From DASRSS01 sp963799045 (GTDB lineage Bacteria > Actinomycetota > Actinomycetes > Mycobacteriales > Jatrophihabitantaceae), in assembly GCA_963799045.1 (NCBI GenBank), contig CAWCVN010000005.1:310001-374000 (forward strand): a stretch of DNA of 64,000 nucleotides. The letters run 5' to 3'. Shown piece after piece: positions 36,520 to 47,433 of this stretch. The notes under the pieces were generated by a model. The model did no database searches. It was given only the letters and a program-made list of their open reading frames with translations, and was not told where the DNA came from. The position numbers were made by a program, and so were the translations under genes. Position 1 is the first letter of the stretch. The number at the start of each line of letters is the position of its first letter.

Positions 36520-37773
36520 TCAGTCAGCGGGCCCGCGGGCCAGCGTGACCGAGGCGTGGTGGGTCTGCCCGGATGTGTCGACCCAGGTCACGGTGACGGA
36601 CTGGCCGGGCCGGTAGCCGCGCAGCGTGGACTCCAGCGTCGTCGGCGAGGTGATCTTCGTGCCGTCGATCGCGGTTATTACGTCGCCGGCCCTGATCCCC
36701 GCCCGCGCCGCTGGTGTGCCCGACAGCGCCTGCTCGACGCCGGCGCCCTGGCCGTTCGCGGCAGCCACCGAGACCCCCAGGAAGGCCGGGTAGCCCAGGT
36801 GGATGGTGCCGGTCGACGTGGTGGCCGACTCGATCTGTGCGGCGATCTTCAGGGCGCTGTCGATCGGGATGGCGTAGCCCGCGGTCGTCCGGAAGCCCGT
36901 CGTCGAGGCGGCGGTGTCCATGCCGATGACCTTGCCGGAGGAGTTGTACAGCGGGCCGCCGGAGTCACCGGACTGGATCGCCGCGTTGGTCTCGATGAGC
37001 CCGGACAGCCTCTCAGCGTTCGCGCCGCTGCCGTCGCTAGCGGTGATCTGCTTGTTCAGCGCCGTGATCGTGCCGGTCGCCGCGCTGGGCGTGCCGCCCG
37101 CACCGCCGGCGTTGCCGACGCCGGTCACCGACTGCCCCACCGCCAGCCCGGAGTCGTTGCCGAATGCCGCGGTCGCGAGCCCCGAGGCGCCACTGAGCCG
37201 CAACACGGCCACGTCGCTGGTCGGATTGGTGCCGACCACGCTCGCAGCGTAGGTCTTGCCGGTGGACACCACGGTGACGGCGATCTTGGTGGCTCCGTCG
37301 ACCACGTGGTTGTTCGTGAGGATCTCACCGGAGGGGGTCACGACCATGCCGGTGCCGGCGGCCTCGGCGTTCTGGTAGCCGAGCACGGTGTCGATGTCGA
37401 CGACACCGACCGACTGCGCCGAGCTGGCCTGCTGCTGCGTGCCGGCGCCACCCGAGCCGCCGGTGCGGCCGGGGCCGCTGCCGGGCACGCGCCCGCTGCC
37501 GAACGGGTTCTCGCTCGGTCCCGGGCCGCCGGATCCGGAGTCGTCCCAGCCGCCGCCCCAGCGGGGCAGGATGGTGCCGCCGGCCACCGTCTCGCCGGTT
37601 CCCTGTACCGTCTGGCCGCCGGACAGCGCGTAGGCAGCACCGGCCGCCCCCGCTACCACCACCGCCGCGCCGACTCCGGCGGCGATGGCACGCCGCTTGT
37701 GCCGGCGCGGGGGTGCGTCCTGCTGTGGCTGCGGGTACCCCGAGTAGTGGTCGTAGGGCAGCTGCTCACTCAT
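36520..37773 (-). CDS. membrane-anchored HtrA/PepD-type trypsin-like serine protease with PDZ domain
   Basis: 417 residues. There is a short Pro/Gln-rich cytoplasmic N terminus, one membrane helix (about 29-50), then a Gly-rich linker. The protease domain carries the triad His in ILTNNHVVDGA, Asp in PTSDVAVLRLSG and Ser in IQSGDSGGPLYNSSG. The C-terminal PDZ domain is LGVSVAAANGQGAGVEQALS ... RAGIRAGDVITAIDG. This is the architecture of mycobacterial PepD, an envelope stress protease facing the periplasm-like space. It is transcribed divergently from glgX. Confidence 0.92.
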   Translation of the reverse strand: MSEQLPYDHYSGYPQPQQDAPPRRHKRRAIAAGVGAAVVVAGAAGAAYALSGGQTVQGTGETVAGGTILPRWGGGWDDSGSGGPGPSENPFGSGRVPGSGPGRTGGSGGAGTQQQASSAQSVGVVDIDTVLGYQNAEAAGTGMVVTPSGEILTNNHVVDGATKIAVTVVSTGKTYAASVVGTNPTSDVAVLRLSGASGLATAAFGNDSGLAVGQSVTGVGNAGGAGGTPSAATGTITALNKQITASDGSGANAERLSGLIETNAAIQSGDSGGPLYNSSGKVIGMDTAASTTGFRTTAGYAIPIDSALKIAAQIESATTSTGTIHLGYPAFLGVSVAAANGQGAGVEQALSGTPAARAGIRAGDVITAIDGTKITSPTTLESTLRGYRPGQSVTVTWVDTSGQTHHASVTLARGPAD

Positions 37774-37932
37774 GCTGGTTACTCCTGTCGCATCGGCTCA
37801 CATCCGGCCGTCCTGCACCGATCAGAGAACACCGCCCATCCGAGGGCAGCCTGAGCGCAACCCAGGTGAAAGATGAGAATCAGGGGCGGCACCGCGCGGC
37901 CCCTAGCGACCCGATTGGCTACAGTCACCGCG

Positions 37933-40051
<2,119 letters not shown>

Positions 40052-40065
<14 letters not shown>

Positions 40066-41050
40066 TCGCGAGCAGCGTGCGCCAGGTGCGACGGTTCATC
40101 GCGCCGGTCGCGTGCAGCTTGTGCGCCCGCTGGAACCGGCGCACCGCGGCCTTGGTGTGGTACCGGAAGGTGCCGCTCGTTGCCACCCCGAGCGCCCCCT
40201 GCACCGCGCTGACCGCCGGGCCGGTCGACCCGGTGCGCAGGTACAGGCCCGAGTACTGCGCCAGGGCTCTGACCGTCGGCGAGGCGCGCTTCGGGACGGT
40301 CGGCGCGGGCACCCGCGGGCACGGCGTCGGGTTGTAGCCGTGATAGGCGGGCGCCCAGGTCAGGCCTGCGGTGCGGCACGGCCCGTAGTCGGTGCCGAAG
40401 ACCTTGCCCCGCCAGAACGAGGTGCGGCCCATCGCCCCGTTCCACGTCAGCGAGATGTGCACGTGCGTGCGGTGGCAGGCGTTGTCGTAGGAGCGCTGCG
40501 GCGTCTTGTCGCAGTTGTTGTACGGCTCCCACCGGCCGCCGCCCCACGACCCCCAGATGCGGTTGTCGAAGATGAGGTACATGACGCCCAACCGTCGGGC
40601 CATCGCGAAGTGGTTGCCCTGGCTGTCGGTGGCCAATAGCCAGTGAATCAGCGCCCGCGCTTCGGCGCGCTGCCGCTTGTTTCGCACCGAAGCCATCCAG
40701 TCGATCGCCCGGCCGTCGTAGTGCTCGCTGACCGTGCCGTCGGTCCCGCACGCGTAGGAGCCACCCGAATAAACGTCCGGGTAGGTGGTGTGCAGCAGCG
40801 CGATCAGCATCTTGGTCCCCCGTTTGAACGCGGGGTCGCAATCGTCCTGGGCGACGTACGGAGTCCACGGCGACTCGATGTCGGTCGGCAGGTCCGTCGG
40901 TGTCTTCGGAACGGGCACGGCTGCCGCTGGCTTCCGAACCGCCGCCGACGCGGCCGTCGGGTTCGCGGCCACGCCGACGAAACAGCTGAGTGCGGCGGCG
41001 ACGAGCGCGACGAATGCCGCGAATCGGCGGCCAGGAGGTTGATGACGCAC
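40052..41050 (-). CDS. secreted M15/VanY-like peptidase with peptidoglycan-binding domain
   Basis: 332 residues with an export signal (RRFAAFVALVAAALSCFVGV, cleavage near AASA-A). The central domain contains the D-Ala-D-Ala carboxypeptidase-like zinc motif pieces SEHYDGRAIDWM and NACHRTHVHISLTW (HVH), as in the ARB_07466-like group. The C-terminal 60 residues form a PG_binding_1 repeat (GLYLRTGSTGPAVSAVQGAL, AAVRRFQRAHKLHATGAMNR). Presumably it trims or binds cell-wall peptides outside the cell. Cysteines (DDCDP, YACGTD, NNCDK, NACHR) suggest disulfides. Confidence 0.85.
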
Positions 41051-41146
41051 GACCGGTTCCCTTTCCGGGACTGGTCACGCGGGTTGCGGCTTCCCAGCCC
41101 GCTGGGAACCTGATCGGCGGGCGCGACGCCGACTTGAGCGGACCGT

Positions 41147-41599
41147 TCAGCCGGTCTGCAGGCTGCGCACCTCGAGTCCCTCGGGCTCCAGGGCGATCGC
41201 GACGTCGATGCCGTCGACCACGAGGTCGAGCTGGTATCGGCCGGGCATGCGGAACGTGATGCGTGCCGACTGCAGCGTGCGGCCGGAGAACTGCGCCAGC
41301 ACCTTGTTCACGTCGGTGGTCTCGGCGCTGTACTGCTTGCCGCGCGGGGTGCGGCGGAACACGCCGACCAGGAGCCGTTCGGTCTCCGCCTTACCGAGCT
41401 GACGTGCTTTGCCGGTCTCCAACGCCAAGACACACACCCGCTCGAGGTCGTCGAGCTGGTCGTCGTCCACCTCCCCGCCGGCTGCGGAGTTGGCCAGCTC
41501 GCGGAACGGCGCCTGGCGCTCGGGCGGAAGCGCGGCGGCGAAGGCGGCCGCCGTCTCGGCGACGGCGACCGCCTCGTCCTCGGAGAGCTGTAGCGCCAC
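41147..41599 (-). CDS. hypothetical protein cotranslated with cysH
   Basis: 150 residues of unknown function. The GTG at 41599 overlaps the cysH stop (TAGTG), so it is translationally coupled as third gene of the sulfite reductase operon. An N-terminal helical half (LQLSEDEAVAVAETAAAFAA) is followed by a beta-rich half (QSARITFRMPGRYQLDLVVD). It contains one cysteine (LERVCVLALETG) and no membrane segment. Context points to sulfate assimilation, but I recognise no family. Confidence 0.75.
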   Translation of the reverse strand: MALQLSEDEAVAVAETAAAFAAALPPERQAPFRELANSAAGGEVDDDQLDDLERVCVLALETGKARQLGKAETERLLVGVFRRTPRGKQYSAETTDVNKVLAQFSGRTLQSARITFRMPGRYQLDLVVDGIDVAIALEPEGLEVRSLQTG

Positions 41600-42426
41600 T
41601 AGTGTGACGACCGGCGCTCGGCCTCGGCGAAGATCGCCTCGGCCTCGTGCTCGAAGCTGCCCGTCTCGATCGGGCAGTGGATGCCGCACTCCTTCGGAGC
41701 ACCGGTCTCCCACCACCAGCGGCCGGCCCGGTCGTTCTCGCCCAGCTGGATCGGCCGGGTGCACGGCGCGCAGCCGAAGCTGGTGTAGCCCTTGGCGTAC
41801 AGCGGATGGACGGGAACCCCGTTGTCCTCGAGGTAGGCGGTGACCTCGTCGCCCTCCCAGTCGGCGAGCGCGTTGATCTTCACGATCCCCTCGTGATCGT
41901 GGTCGAGCTCGACCTTCTTGATCGCGGCGCGGGATGCCCACTGGTCGCGGCGCAGGCCGGTGAACCAGGCGTCCACGTCCTGCAGCGCCTTGACCAGCGG
42001 GCGCACCTTGCGGATCTGGCAGCAGAGCATTCGCTCCTCGACCGAGTTGCGGAACAGGTTGACCCCGCGGCGCGCCACCATGGCCTCGACCTCGGCGTTG
42101 TCGGGGAACAACACGTCCCACTGCGTCTTCGGGTAGTGCGCGCGCACCTGCTCGATGAACTCGTAGGTCTCCTGTGGCAGCCGGCCGGTGTCGACCGTGA
42201 TCACCCGTACGTCCGGCTTGATCTTGGCGGCCATGTCGAGCACGGCCATGCCGTCGGCCTGCAGCGCGGTGACGATCGCGATGCGGTCACCGAAAGTCTC
42301 CAGACCCCATTCGACGACGTCCTGCGGGTCCTGGTCGTCGAGATCCAGCGCGATCTCGCCGATCTCCAGGTCGTCGAAGACGACCCTCTCGTCCTGCCAC
42401 GCCGGGGCCAGGTTCAGCTGAGTCAT
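41599..42426 (-). CDS. cysH: adenylylsulfate (APS) reductase CysH
   Basis: 275 residues. It is the APS-reducing rather than PAPS-type enzyme, because it has the iron-sulfur cysteines CCQIRKVRP and, towards the end, FGCAPCTRP. These form the CC...CxxC set binding [4Fe-4S]. The C-terminal catalytic Cys is in PKECGIHCPIE. The nucleotide-binding N terminus is IAIVTALQADGMAVLDMAAK and ITVDTGRLPQETYEF. It supplies sulfite to the reductase encoded 32 bases upstream in the operon. Confidence 0.95.
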   Translation of the reverse strand: MTQLNLAPAWQDERVVFDDLEIGEIALDLDDQDPQDVVEWGLETFGDRIAIVTALQADGMAVLDMAAKIKPDVRVITVDTGRLPQETYEFIEQVRAHYPKTQWDVLFPDNAEVEAMVARRGVNLFRNSVEERMLCCQIRKVRPLVKALQDVDAWFTGLRRDQWASRAAIKKVELDHDHEGIVKINALADWEGDEVTAYLEDNGVPVHPLYAKGYTSFGCAPCTRPIQLGENDRAGRWWWETGAPKECGIHCPIETGSFEHEAEAIFAEAERRSSH

Positions 42427-42458
42427 GTGTCAATTCCTCTTGTCAAGTAAGGGAGTCG

Positions 42459-44408
42459 TCAGCCGCCGGACATCGCCATGACGATGACGATGTCCTGATC
42501 GGGGTGGACCGGGGTCTGCAGGCCGTCGAGGCCGCGGATGTCGTCGTCGCCGATCGCGACCAGAAACGCTTCGGCCACCTTGCCGCCGGGCAGCACGGTG
42601 GCACCGAACTCGGGAAAGCGCAGCGCCACGGCCGCCAGGGCCTCGCCGACCGTCGCCGCCTGCACGTCCAGGCGGTCCTCGCCGTTCACCAGCGGCAGCA
42701 GCGGGCCGGGCAGCCGCACCGCGACGCTGGTGTCGGCAGCGCCCGCGCCGACCTCGGCGTTGTTGGCGATCGCGATGAGCTCCTCGTCGCTGTGCGCGTT
42801 GCAGAAGTCTCCGAGCGTGAACGACGAGTCACCGCGCGTGTTGCGCTCGGACAGCCACGCACCGACCAGCCGATCCATGACGCCGTTGATCTCGCCGGTG
42901 GGCACGCGGCGCAGCAGCCGCCGTCCGATCGCGGTGCGCGTGCCCAGGCCGCCCCCAACGGTGAGGTCGTAGGCCTCCACCCGCTCGTCGGACCCGTCGA
43001 CCCGGGTCGTCGTGCCCTGCAGACCGACCTCGCCGATCCAGTGCTGGGCGCAGGCGTGCGGGCAGCCGTCCATGTGGACGGCGAGGTCGCCGATCTCCTG
43101 CGCACCGTAGTGCGCGGTGAGCTCGTCAAGCATCTCCTCGAGCTTGCCCTTGGTCTCCGCGACCGAGTAGTTGCAGAAGCGGTGGCTGGTGCAGGCCAGC
43201 GACCGCCCGAACGCCCGGCCGCGATCGACGTCGAAGCCCAGCTCGTCGAGGACGATCTTCACGTCCTCGACCCGCTCGGCCGGGACGTTGCTGATGATGA
43301 AGTTCTGCTGGCGGGTGAACCGGATGTCCCCGCCGAACCCCTCGACCAAGGTGGCCAGCCGCTCGAGCGCGGTGCCGGTCACCCGACCGGAGGAGACCGG
43401 CACGCCGATGTAGACCAGCCCGTCGGCGCCCTCCCGAGCGCGCTGCGGGTGCACGCCCAGGTGGTCGGCGTCGCGCACCGGCTCCGGCGCGACCCCGTCC
43501 TCGAGCGGACGACCGAGCGCCTCCTCGATTTTGGCGCGCATCCCCTCGGGACCGTAGTCGTCCATCATGAACTTGATGCGCGCCTTGGCCCGAGAGATGC
43601 GGTAGCGCAGGTCCCGCTGCCAGGCGTTGGTGACCGCAGCCAGCGTCTCGACCGTCTCCTCGCGTGGGATGAACACGCCGACGTCGCGCGAGATGCGCGG
43701 CGTGTTGGTCATGCCGCCGCCGATGCGCAGCGCGAAGCCGTGTCGGCCGTGCTTCTCGGTGGCCAGCAGCGCGACGTCGGAGATCTCCGGTGCGTTGCAC
43801 TGCGCGGTGCATGCCGAGATCGTGTACTTGTGCTTGCGCGGCAGGTTCGAGAACTCGGGATTGCCGTAGAAGTGCCCGGCGACCTCGGCGATCACCGGCG
43901 TGACGTCGAACAGCTCGTCATGGGTGAGACCGGCGACCGGGCAGCCGGTGATGTTGCGGACGGTGTCGCCCTCGGCGCCGGACGTGGTGAGCCCGGCCTC
44001 CTCGATCGCGGCGAGCACCTCGGGCAGCTTGGCCATCTCGACCCAGTGCAGCTGGATGCCCTGCCGGGTGGTCAGCTCGGCCTCGTCGCGGCCGTAGTCC
44101 TTGGCGATGCGGGCCAGCGCGTGCAGCTGCGCCGGCTTGACCAGGCCACCGGCGACCTTGACCCGCACCATGAAGGTGCCGATCTTCGGCTTGTCGTGGG
44201 CCAGGCCCCACCAGTACAGGCGGACCAGGTCCTCTTCGGGGATGTCCTCATAGCCGCGCTCGATCAGGTCGGGCAGCTCGTCGCGGACGTGTAGCGGCGG
44301 CCGATCGCGCTTGAGCCGCTCGATGTAGTTGCGCTTGTAGACAAGATCCCAGTCCGGCGGCGGCGTGTCGGCCACCGAACGCTTGGGGCGGGGCAGTGTC
44401 GAAGTCAC
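42459..44408 (-). CDS. sulfite reductase fused to a C-terminal CysO/MoaD-like sulfur-carrier domain
   Basis: 649 residues. The first 555 or so are a ferredoxin-dependent sulfite reductase (SirA/NirA type): GTFMVRVKVAGGLVKPAQLH, TTRQGIQLHWVEM, and the sirohaem-[4Fe-4S] cysteines CTSHRFC and CPHAC. The last 90 residues (about 560-649) are a ubiquitin-like carrier domain. It begins TSVAVRLPGPLLPLVNGEDR, continues to IVIVMAMSGG and ends exactly in Gly-Gly before the stop. It aligns by eye with mycobacterial CysO, whose Gly-Gly thiocarboxylate delivers sulfide for cysteine synthesis. Start GTG 44408 has GAGGA upstream; the longer in-frame start at 44507 reads through low-complexity sequence. The frame is unbroken. 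Sulfide may be handed directly to the carrier (inference). Confidence 0.9.
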   Translation of the reverse strand: MTSTLPRPKRSVADTPPPDWDLVYKRNYIERLKRDRPPLHVRDELPDLIERGYEDIPEEDLVRLYWWGLAHDKPKIGTFMVRVKVAGGLVKPAQLHALARIAKDYGRDEAELTTRQGIQLHWVEMAKLPEVLAAIEEAGLTTSGAEGDTVRNITGCPVAGLTHDELFDVTPVIAEVAGHFYGNPEFSNLPRKHKYTISACTAQCNAPEISDVALLATEKHGRHGFALRIGGGMTNTPRISRDVGVFIPREETVETLAAVTNAWQRDLRYRISRAKARIKFMMDDYGPEGMRAKIEEALGRPLEDGVAPEPVRDADHLGVHPQRAREGADGLVYIGVPVSSGRVTGTALERLATLVEGFGGDIRFTRQQNFIISNVPAERVEDVKIVLDELGFDVDRGRAFGRSLACTSHRFCNYSVAETKGKLEEMLDELTAHYGAQEIGDLAVHMDGCPHACAQHWIGEVGLQGTTTRVDGSDERVEAYDLTVGGGLGTRTAIGRRLLRRVPTGEINGVMDRLVGAWLSERNTRGDSSFTLGDFCNAHSDEELIAIANNAEVGAGAADTSVAVRLPGPLLPLVNGEDRLDVQAATVGEALAAVALRFPEFGATVLPGGKVAEAFLVAIGDDDIRGLDGLQTPVHPDQDIVIVMAMSGG

Positions 44409-44504
44409 GGGGTCCTCGATGCGGGTGAGCGCGCGAGCGCATGGGCGGGACGGGGCCGGTGACGGCCGGAAGCGGCGCTCGGGGCGTGCGCGATCACCCG
44501 GGCA

Positions 44505-44523
44505 CACGCCCGTTACGGGCGTG
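44505..44523 (-). promoter_or_regulatory. candidate attenuator hairpin in the sulfite reductase leader
   Basis: Perfect 8-base arms CACGCCCG and CGGGCGTG around a three-base loop (TAA on the minus strand). It lies 41 bases after the leader peptide stop and 96 bases before the sulfite reductase start. Its position fits a terminator or anti-terminator element controlled by translation of the leader. Confidence 0.5.
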
Positions 44524-44563
44524 GCTCAATCAGGACAGGTAAGTGAAGTGAGCCGTCCGGCGC

Positions 44564-44602
44564 CTAGCGCATGACGCGACACGGGCACAGCATGGGGATC
44601 AT
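44564..44602 (-). CDS. cysteine-containing leader peptide (12 residues)
   Basis: Minus-strand mini-ORF MIPMLCPCRVMR ending in TAG at 44564; a second ATG at 44593 would give MLCPCRVMR. A purine-rich GGTGGGGG lies just upstream of the first ATG. It stands about 155 bases before the sulfite reductase start, with a hairpin between. Short upstream ORFs with cysteine codons precede sulfur-assimilation genes in other actinomycetes and act as cysteine-responsive attenuators. Two Cys codons in nine to twelve fits this. Ribosome stalling at Cys codons would raise expression when cysteine is scarce (inference). Confidence 0.6.
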   Translation of the reverse strand: MIPMLCPCRVMR

Positions 44603-44702
44603 CGCCCCCACCAGCCCACTGCATCGCGTGCGGATCACCGCGACAGCATAGCGGCAAACCCGGGCCCCACCGAATCCGGCGACCCCCGTAGCGTGCTGGT
44701 CC

Positions 44703-46205
44703 ATGCGCACCGTGTCCGGACCCACCGACTCCGTCGTCGTCGTCGGCGCCGGGCTCGGTGGGCTGTCCGCTGCCCTGTACCTGGCCGGCGCCGGCCGCGA
44801 GGTCACGATCTGCGAACGCGAGCAGGTGCCCGGCGGCCGGTGCGGGTTGATCGACGTGAACGGGTATCGCTTCGACACCGGGCCTACCGTGCTGACGGTG
44901 CCGGAGCTGGTCGCGGCGCCCCTCGGCGCCGTCGGCGAGGAGTTGTCCCACTGGCTGACCCTGCACCGGCTGGACCCCGCGTACCGGGCCCGGTTCGCCG
45001 ACGGCACGAGCATCGACGTCCGGTCCGACTGCGAGGACATGGCCGACGAGATCGCCGCGGCATGCGGACCGAAGGACGCGGACGGCTACCGGCGCTTCGT
45101 ACGGTACCTGCGCGCGCTCTACGCCGTTGAGATGCCGAAGTTCATCGACCGCAACCTCGACTCGCCCCTGCAGCTGGTGGGGCCGTCGCTGGCCCGGCTG
45201 GTCGCGTTGGGGGGCTTCCGCCGGCTGGGACCGAAGGTGGCGGGCTTCTTCGACGACGACCGGCTGCGCCGGCTGTTCTCCTTCCAGGCCATGTATGCCG
45301 GGCTCTCGCCGGCCCGGGCCCTGGCCATGTACTCGGTGATCACCTACATGGACACCGTCGCCGGCGTCTACTTCCCCGAGGGCGGCATGCACGCCGTGCC
45401 CCGGGCGCTGGCCGCGGCCGCCAGCAAGCACGGGGTCCGGATCCGCTACGGCACCGAGGTGGAGCGGATCGAGGTTTCCGGCGGCCGGGCCCGTGCCGTG
45501 CTCACCACCGCCGGCGAGCGCATCCCGGCCGACACGGTCGTCGTCAACGCCGACCTGCCGACGGCGTACGCCCGGCTGCTCCCCGACCGGCCGACGCCAC
45601 GGCGGGTGCGGCGGCTGCGTTACTCGCCGTCCGCGGTCGTGCTGCACGCCGGCTCACGCGCCGCCTACTCGGGCTCCGCGCACCATCTGATCGACTTCGG
45701 CGAGGCCTGGGACAGCACGTTCACGCAGCTGATCGACCGGGGAGAGCTGATGAGCGACCCGTCGTTCCTGCTGACGACGCCGACACTGACCGACCCCTCG
45801 CTCGCACCGCCGGGGCGGCACACCTACTACGCGCTGTTCCCGGCACCCAATCTCGACCCGCGGCGCGCCGGGCACATCGACTGGGTCCGCGAGCGCGGCC
45901 GGTATCGCGACCATGTGGTGCGCACGCTCGAGCGCCGCGGTCATCCGGGCTTCGGCACCGACATCGAGCGGGAGGTGCTCGTGACACCCGCCGACTGGCA
46001 GGCGCAGGGCATCGCCGCCGGCGCCCCGTTCGCGGCCGCACACGAGTTCGGCCAGACCGGGCCGTTCCGCCCGGCGACGCTCGACCGGGGCGTCGAGAAC
46101 CTGGTCTTCGTCGGTTCGAACACCCAGCCGGGCGTCGGCGTCCCCATGGTGCTCGTGTCCGGGCGCCTCGCCGCCGAGCGGGTGACCGGCCCGGTGCGAC
46201 GATAG
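44703..46205 (+). CDS. crtI: phytoene desaturase CrtI
   Basis: 500-residue FAD-dependent desaturase converting phytoene to lycopene at the membrane. The dinucleotide fold is VVVVGAGLGGLSAALYLAGA, followed by ICEREQVPGGRCG and YRFDTGPTVLTVPEL, all CrtI hallmarks. The C-terminal signature FVGSNTQPGVGVPMVLVSGR is intact. It starts the plus-strand crtIB pair and is divergent from the sulfite reductase leader. Confidence 0.93.
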   Translation: MRTVSGPTDSVVVVGAGLGGLSAALYLAGAGREVTICEREQVPGGRCGLIDVNGYRFDTGPTVLTVPELVAAPLGAVGEELSHWLTLHRLDPAYRARFADGTSIDVRSDCEDMADEIAAACGPKDADGYRRFVRYLRALYAVEMPKFIDRNLDSPLQLVGPSLARLVALGGFRRLGPKVAGFFDDDRLRRLFSFQAMYAGLSPARALAMYSVITYMDTVAGVYFPEGGMHAVPRALAAAASKHGVRIRYGTEVERIEVSGGRARAVLTTAGERIPADTVVVNADLPTAYARLLPDRPTPRRVRRLRYSPSAVVLHAGSRAAYSGSAHHLIDFGEAWDSTFTQLIDRGELMSDPSFLLTTPTLTDPSLAPPGRHTYYALFPAPNLDPRRAGHIDWVRERGRYRDHVVRTLERRGHPGFGTDIEREVLVTPADWQAQGIAAGAPFAAAHEFGQTGPFRPATLDRGVENLVFVGSNTQPGVGVPMVLVSGRLAAERVTGPVRR

Positions 46206-46212
46206 CTGGGAC

Positions 46213-47246
46213 ATGAGCGAGCGAGCCGAACTCGACGCGGCGGGGATCACCGACCCCGCCCTGCGGGCGAGCTACGCCCTGTGCCGACGCCTGAACGCCC
46301 AGCACGGCAAGACGTTCTACCTCGCCACCCTGCTGCTACCGCCGGCCAAGCGGCCCTACGTGCACGCGTTGTACGGCTTCGCCCGGCACGTCGATGACAT
46401 CGTCGACGACCTGTCCCCCAGTTGACCGACGCCGAACGCGCCGGCCGCCTCGTCGGCTGGAGCCAGGACTTCCTCGCGGACCTGGACTGGGGCGCGACCA
46501 GCGACCCGGTCAGCCGGGCCGTGCTCGACACGATCGAGCGCTGGCAGATCCCGCCCGAGTACTTCGCGGCGTTCCTGGACTCGATGCGCATGGACCTCAC
46601 CGTCAGCGCCTACCCGACCTTCGCCGACCTGTCCCGGTACATGTGGGGCTCGGCGGCGGTGATCGGACTGCAGGTGCTGCCGATCCTCGACCGCGCCGAC
46701 GAGTCCGTCCGGTGGGACGTGGTGGAACAGCACGCGATCGCGCTAGGCACCGCCTTCCAGCTGACCAACTTCATCCGCGACGTGGCGGAGGACCTGATGC
46801 GCGGCCGGGTCTACCTGCCCGAGGACTCGCTGGTCCGCTTCGGCGTGGACCGCGACCGGCTGCAGCGCGGCCGTGTCGACGAACCGATCCGCAACCTGCT
46901 CGCGCACGAAATCGAGCGCGCCCGCGACTACTACCGGCAAGCCGATCCCGGGATCGAGCTGGTCCACCGCAGCTCGCGGGACTGCCTGCGCACCGCGCGC
47001 ACGCTCTACAGCGAGATCCTCGACGAGATCGAGCGCCGCGACTACGACGTGTTCCAGGGCCGGATCAGCGTGGGTCTGCCCCGCCGGGCCGCGGTGGGGC
47101 TGGCGGGGCTGCGTCGGTCCTGGCGCGCCCGGACCGACGCACCTGCACCCGGCCCCACCACACCCAGAGGGACAGCGTCGTCAGCACCATCGCAAAGCCG
47201 AACAGCAGGTCTTCGACCGGCGCGTAGACGACCCTCGCGCCGGTGA
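46213..47246 (+). CDS. crtB: phytoene synthase CrtB, one frameshift
   Basis: Condenses two geranylgeranyl diphosphates to phytoene. The first part carries CRRLNAQHGKTFYLATLLLP and the first Asp-rich motif VDDIVDD. After a one-base deficit in a C-run near 46418 the frame continues with LTDAERAGRLVGW, MRMDLTVSAYPTFADL and the second Asp motif region TNFIRDVAEDLMRGRVYLP. It starts 7 bases after crtI. The last 60 residues (after LRRSWRARTD) are low-complexity and overlap the convergent crtYd gene, so the true 3' end may lie near 47130. This is one of only two deletions seen among the many indels. Confidence 0.88.
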
Positions 47247-47433
47247 TGCGGGCCGGGTCGTAGCGCACCACGTCGAGGCCGGTCAGCACGCCGTTCACGC
47301 CCAGCTGGAACAACGCGACGATGCCGTAGGCGGTCCAGAACGCCTTGCGGCGCAGCAGCATCGTGCGCAGCACGAGCAGGTCGACCAGCGCCGCGCCGGC
47401 TGTGCCGACGAGCGACGCGGCAGTGTAGGTCAC
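47065..47433 (-). CDS. crtYd: lycopene cyclase subunit CrtYd
   Basis: 122-residue three-helix membrane protein of the heterodimeric lycopene cyclase domain family. Helices are ASLVGTAGAALVDLLVL, FWTAYGIVALFQLGVNGVLT and LLFGFAMVLTTLSLWVWWG; the motif APVEDLLFGF is the family's PxE(E/D) signature. Its start overlaps the crtYc stop (47430-47433). The C-terminal 20 residues are basic and Pro-rich and overlap crtB. The partner crtYc is needed for activity. Confidence 0.88.
   Translation of the reverse strand: MTYTAASLVGTAGAALVDLLVLRTMLLRRKAFWTAYGIVALFQLGVNGVLTGLDVVRYDPARITGARVVYAPVEDLLFGFAMVLTTLSLWVWWGRVQVRRSGRARTDAAPPAPPRPGGADPR

Noticed and set aside
44526..45647. Long minus-strand ORFs opposite crtI
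   Set aside because: Antisense shadows. Only the last 12 codons of one of them (44564-44602) were kept, as the leader peptide.
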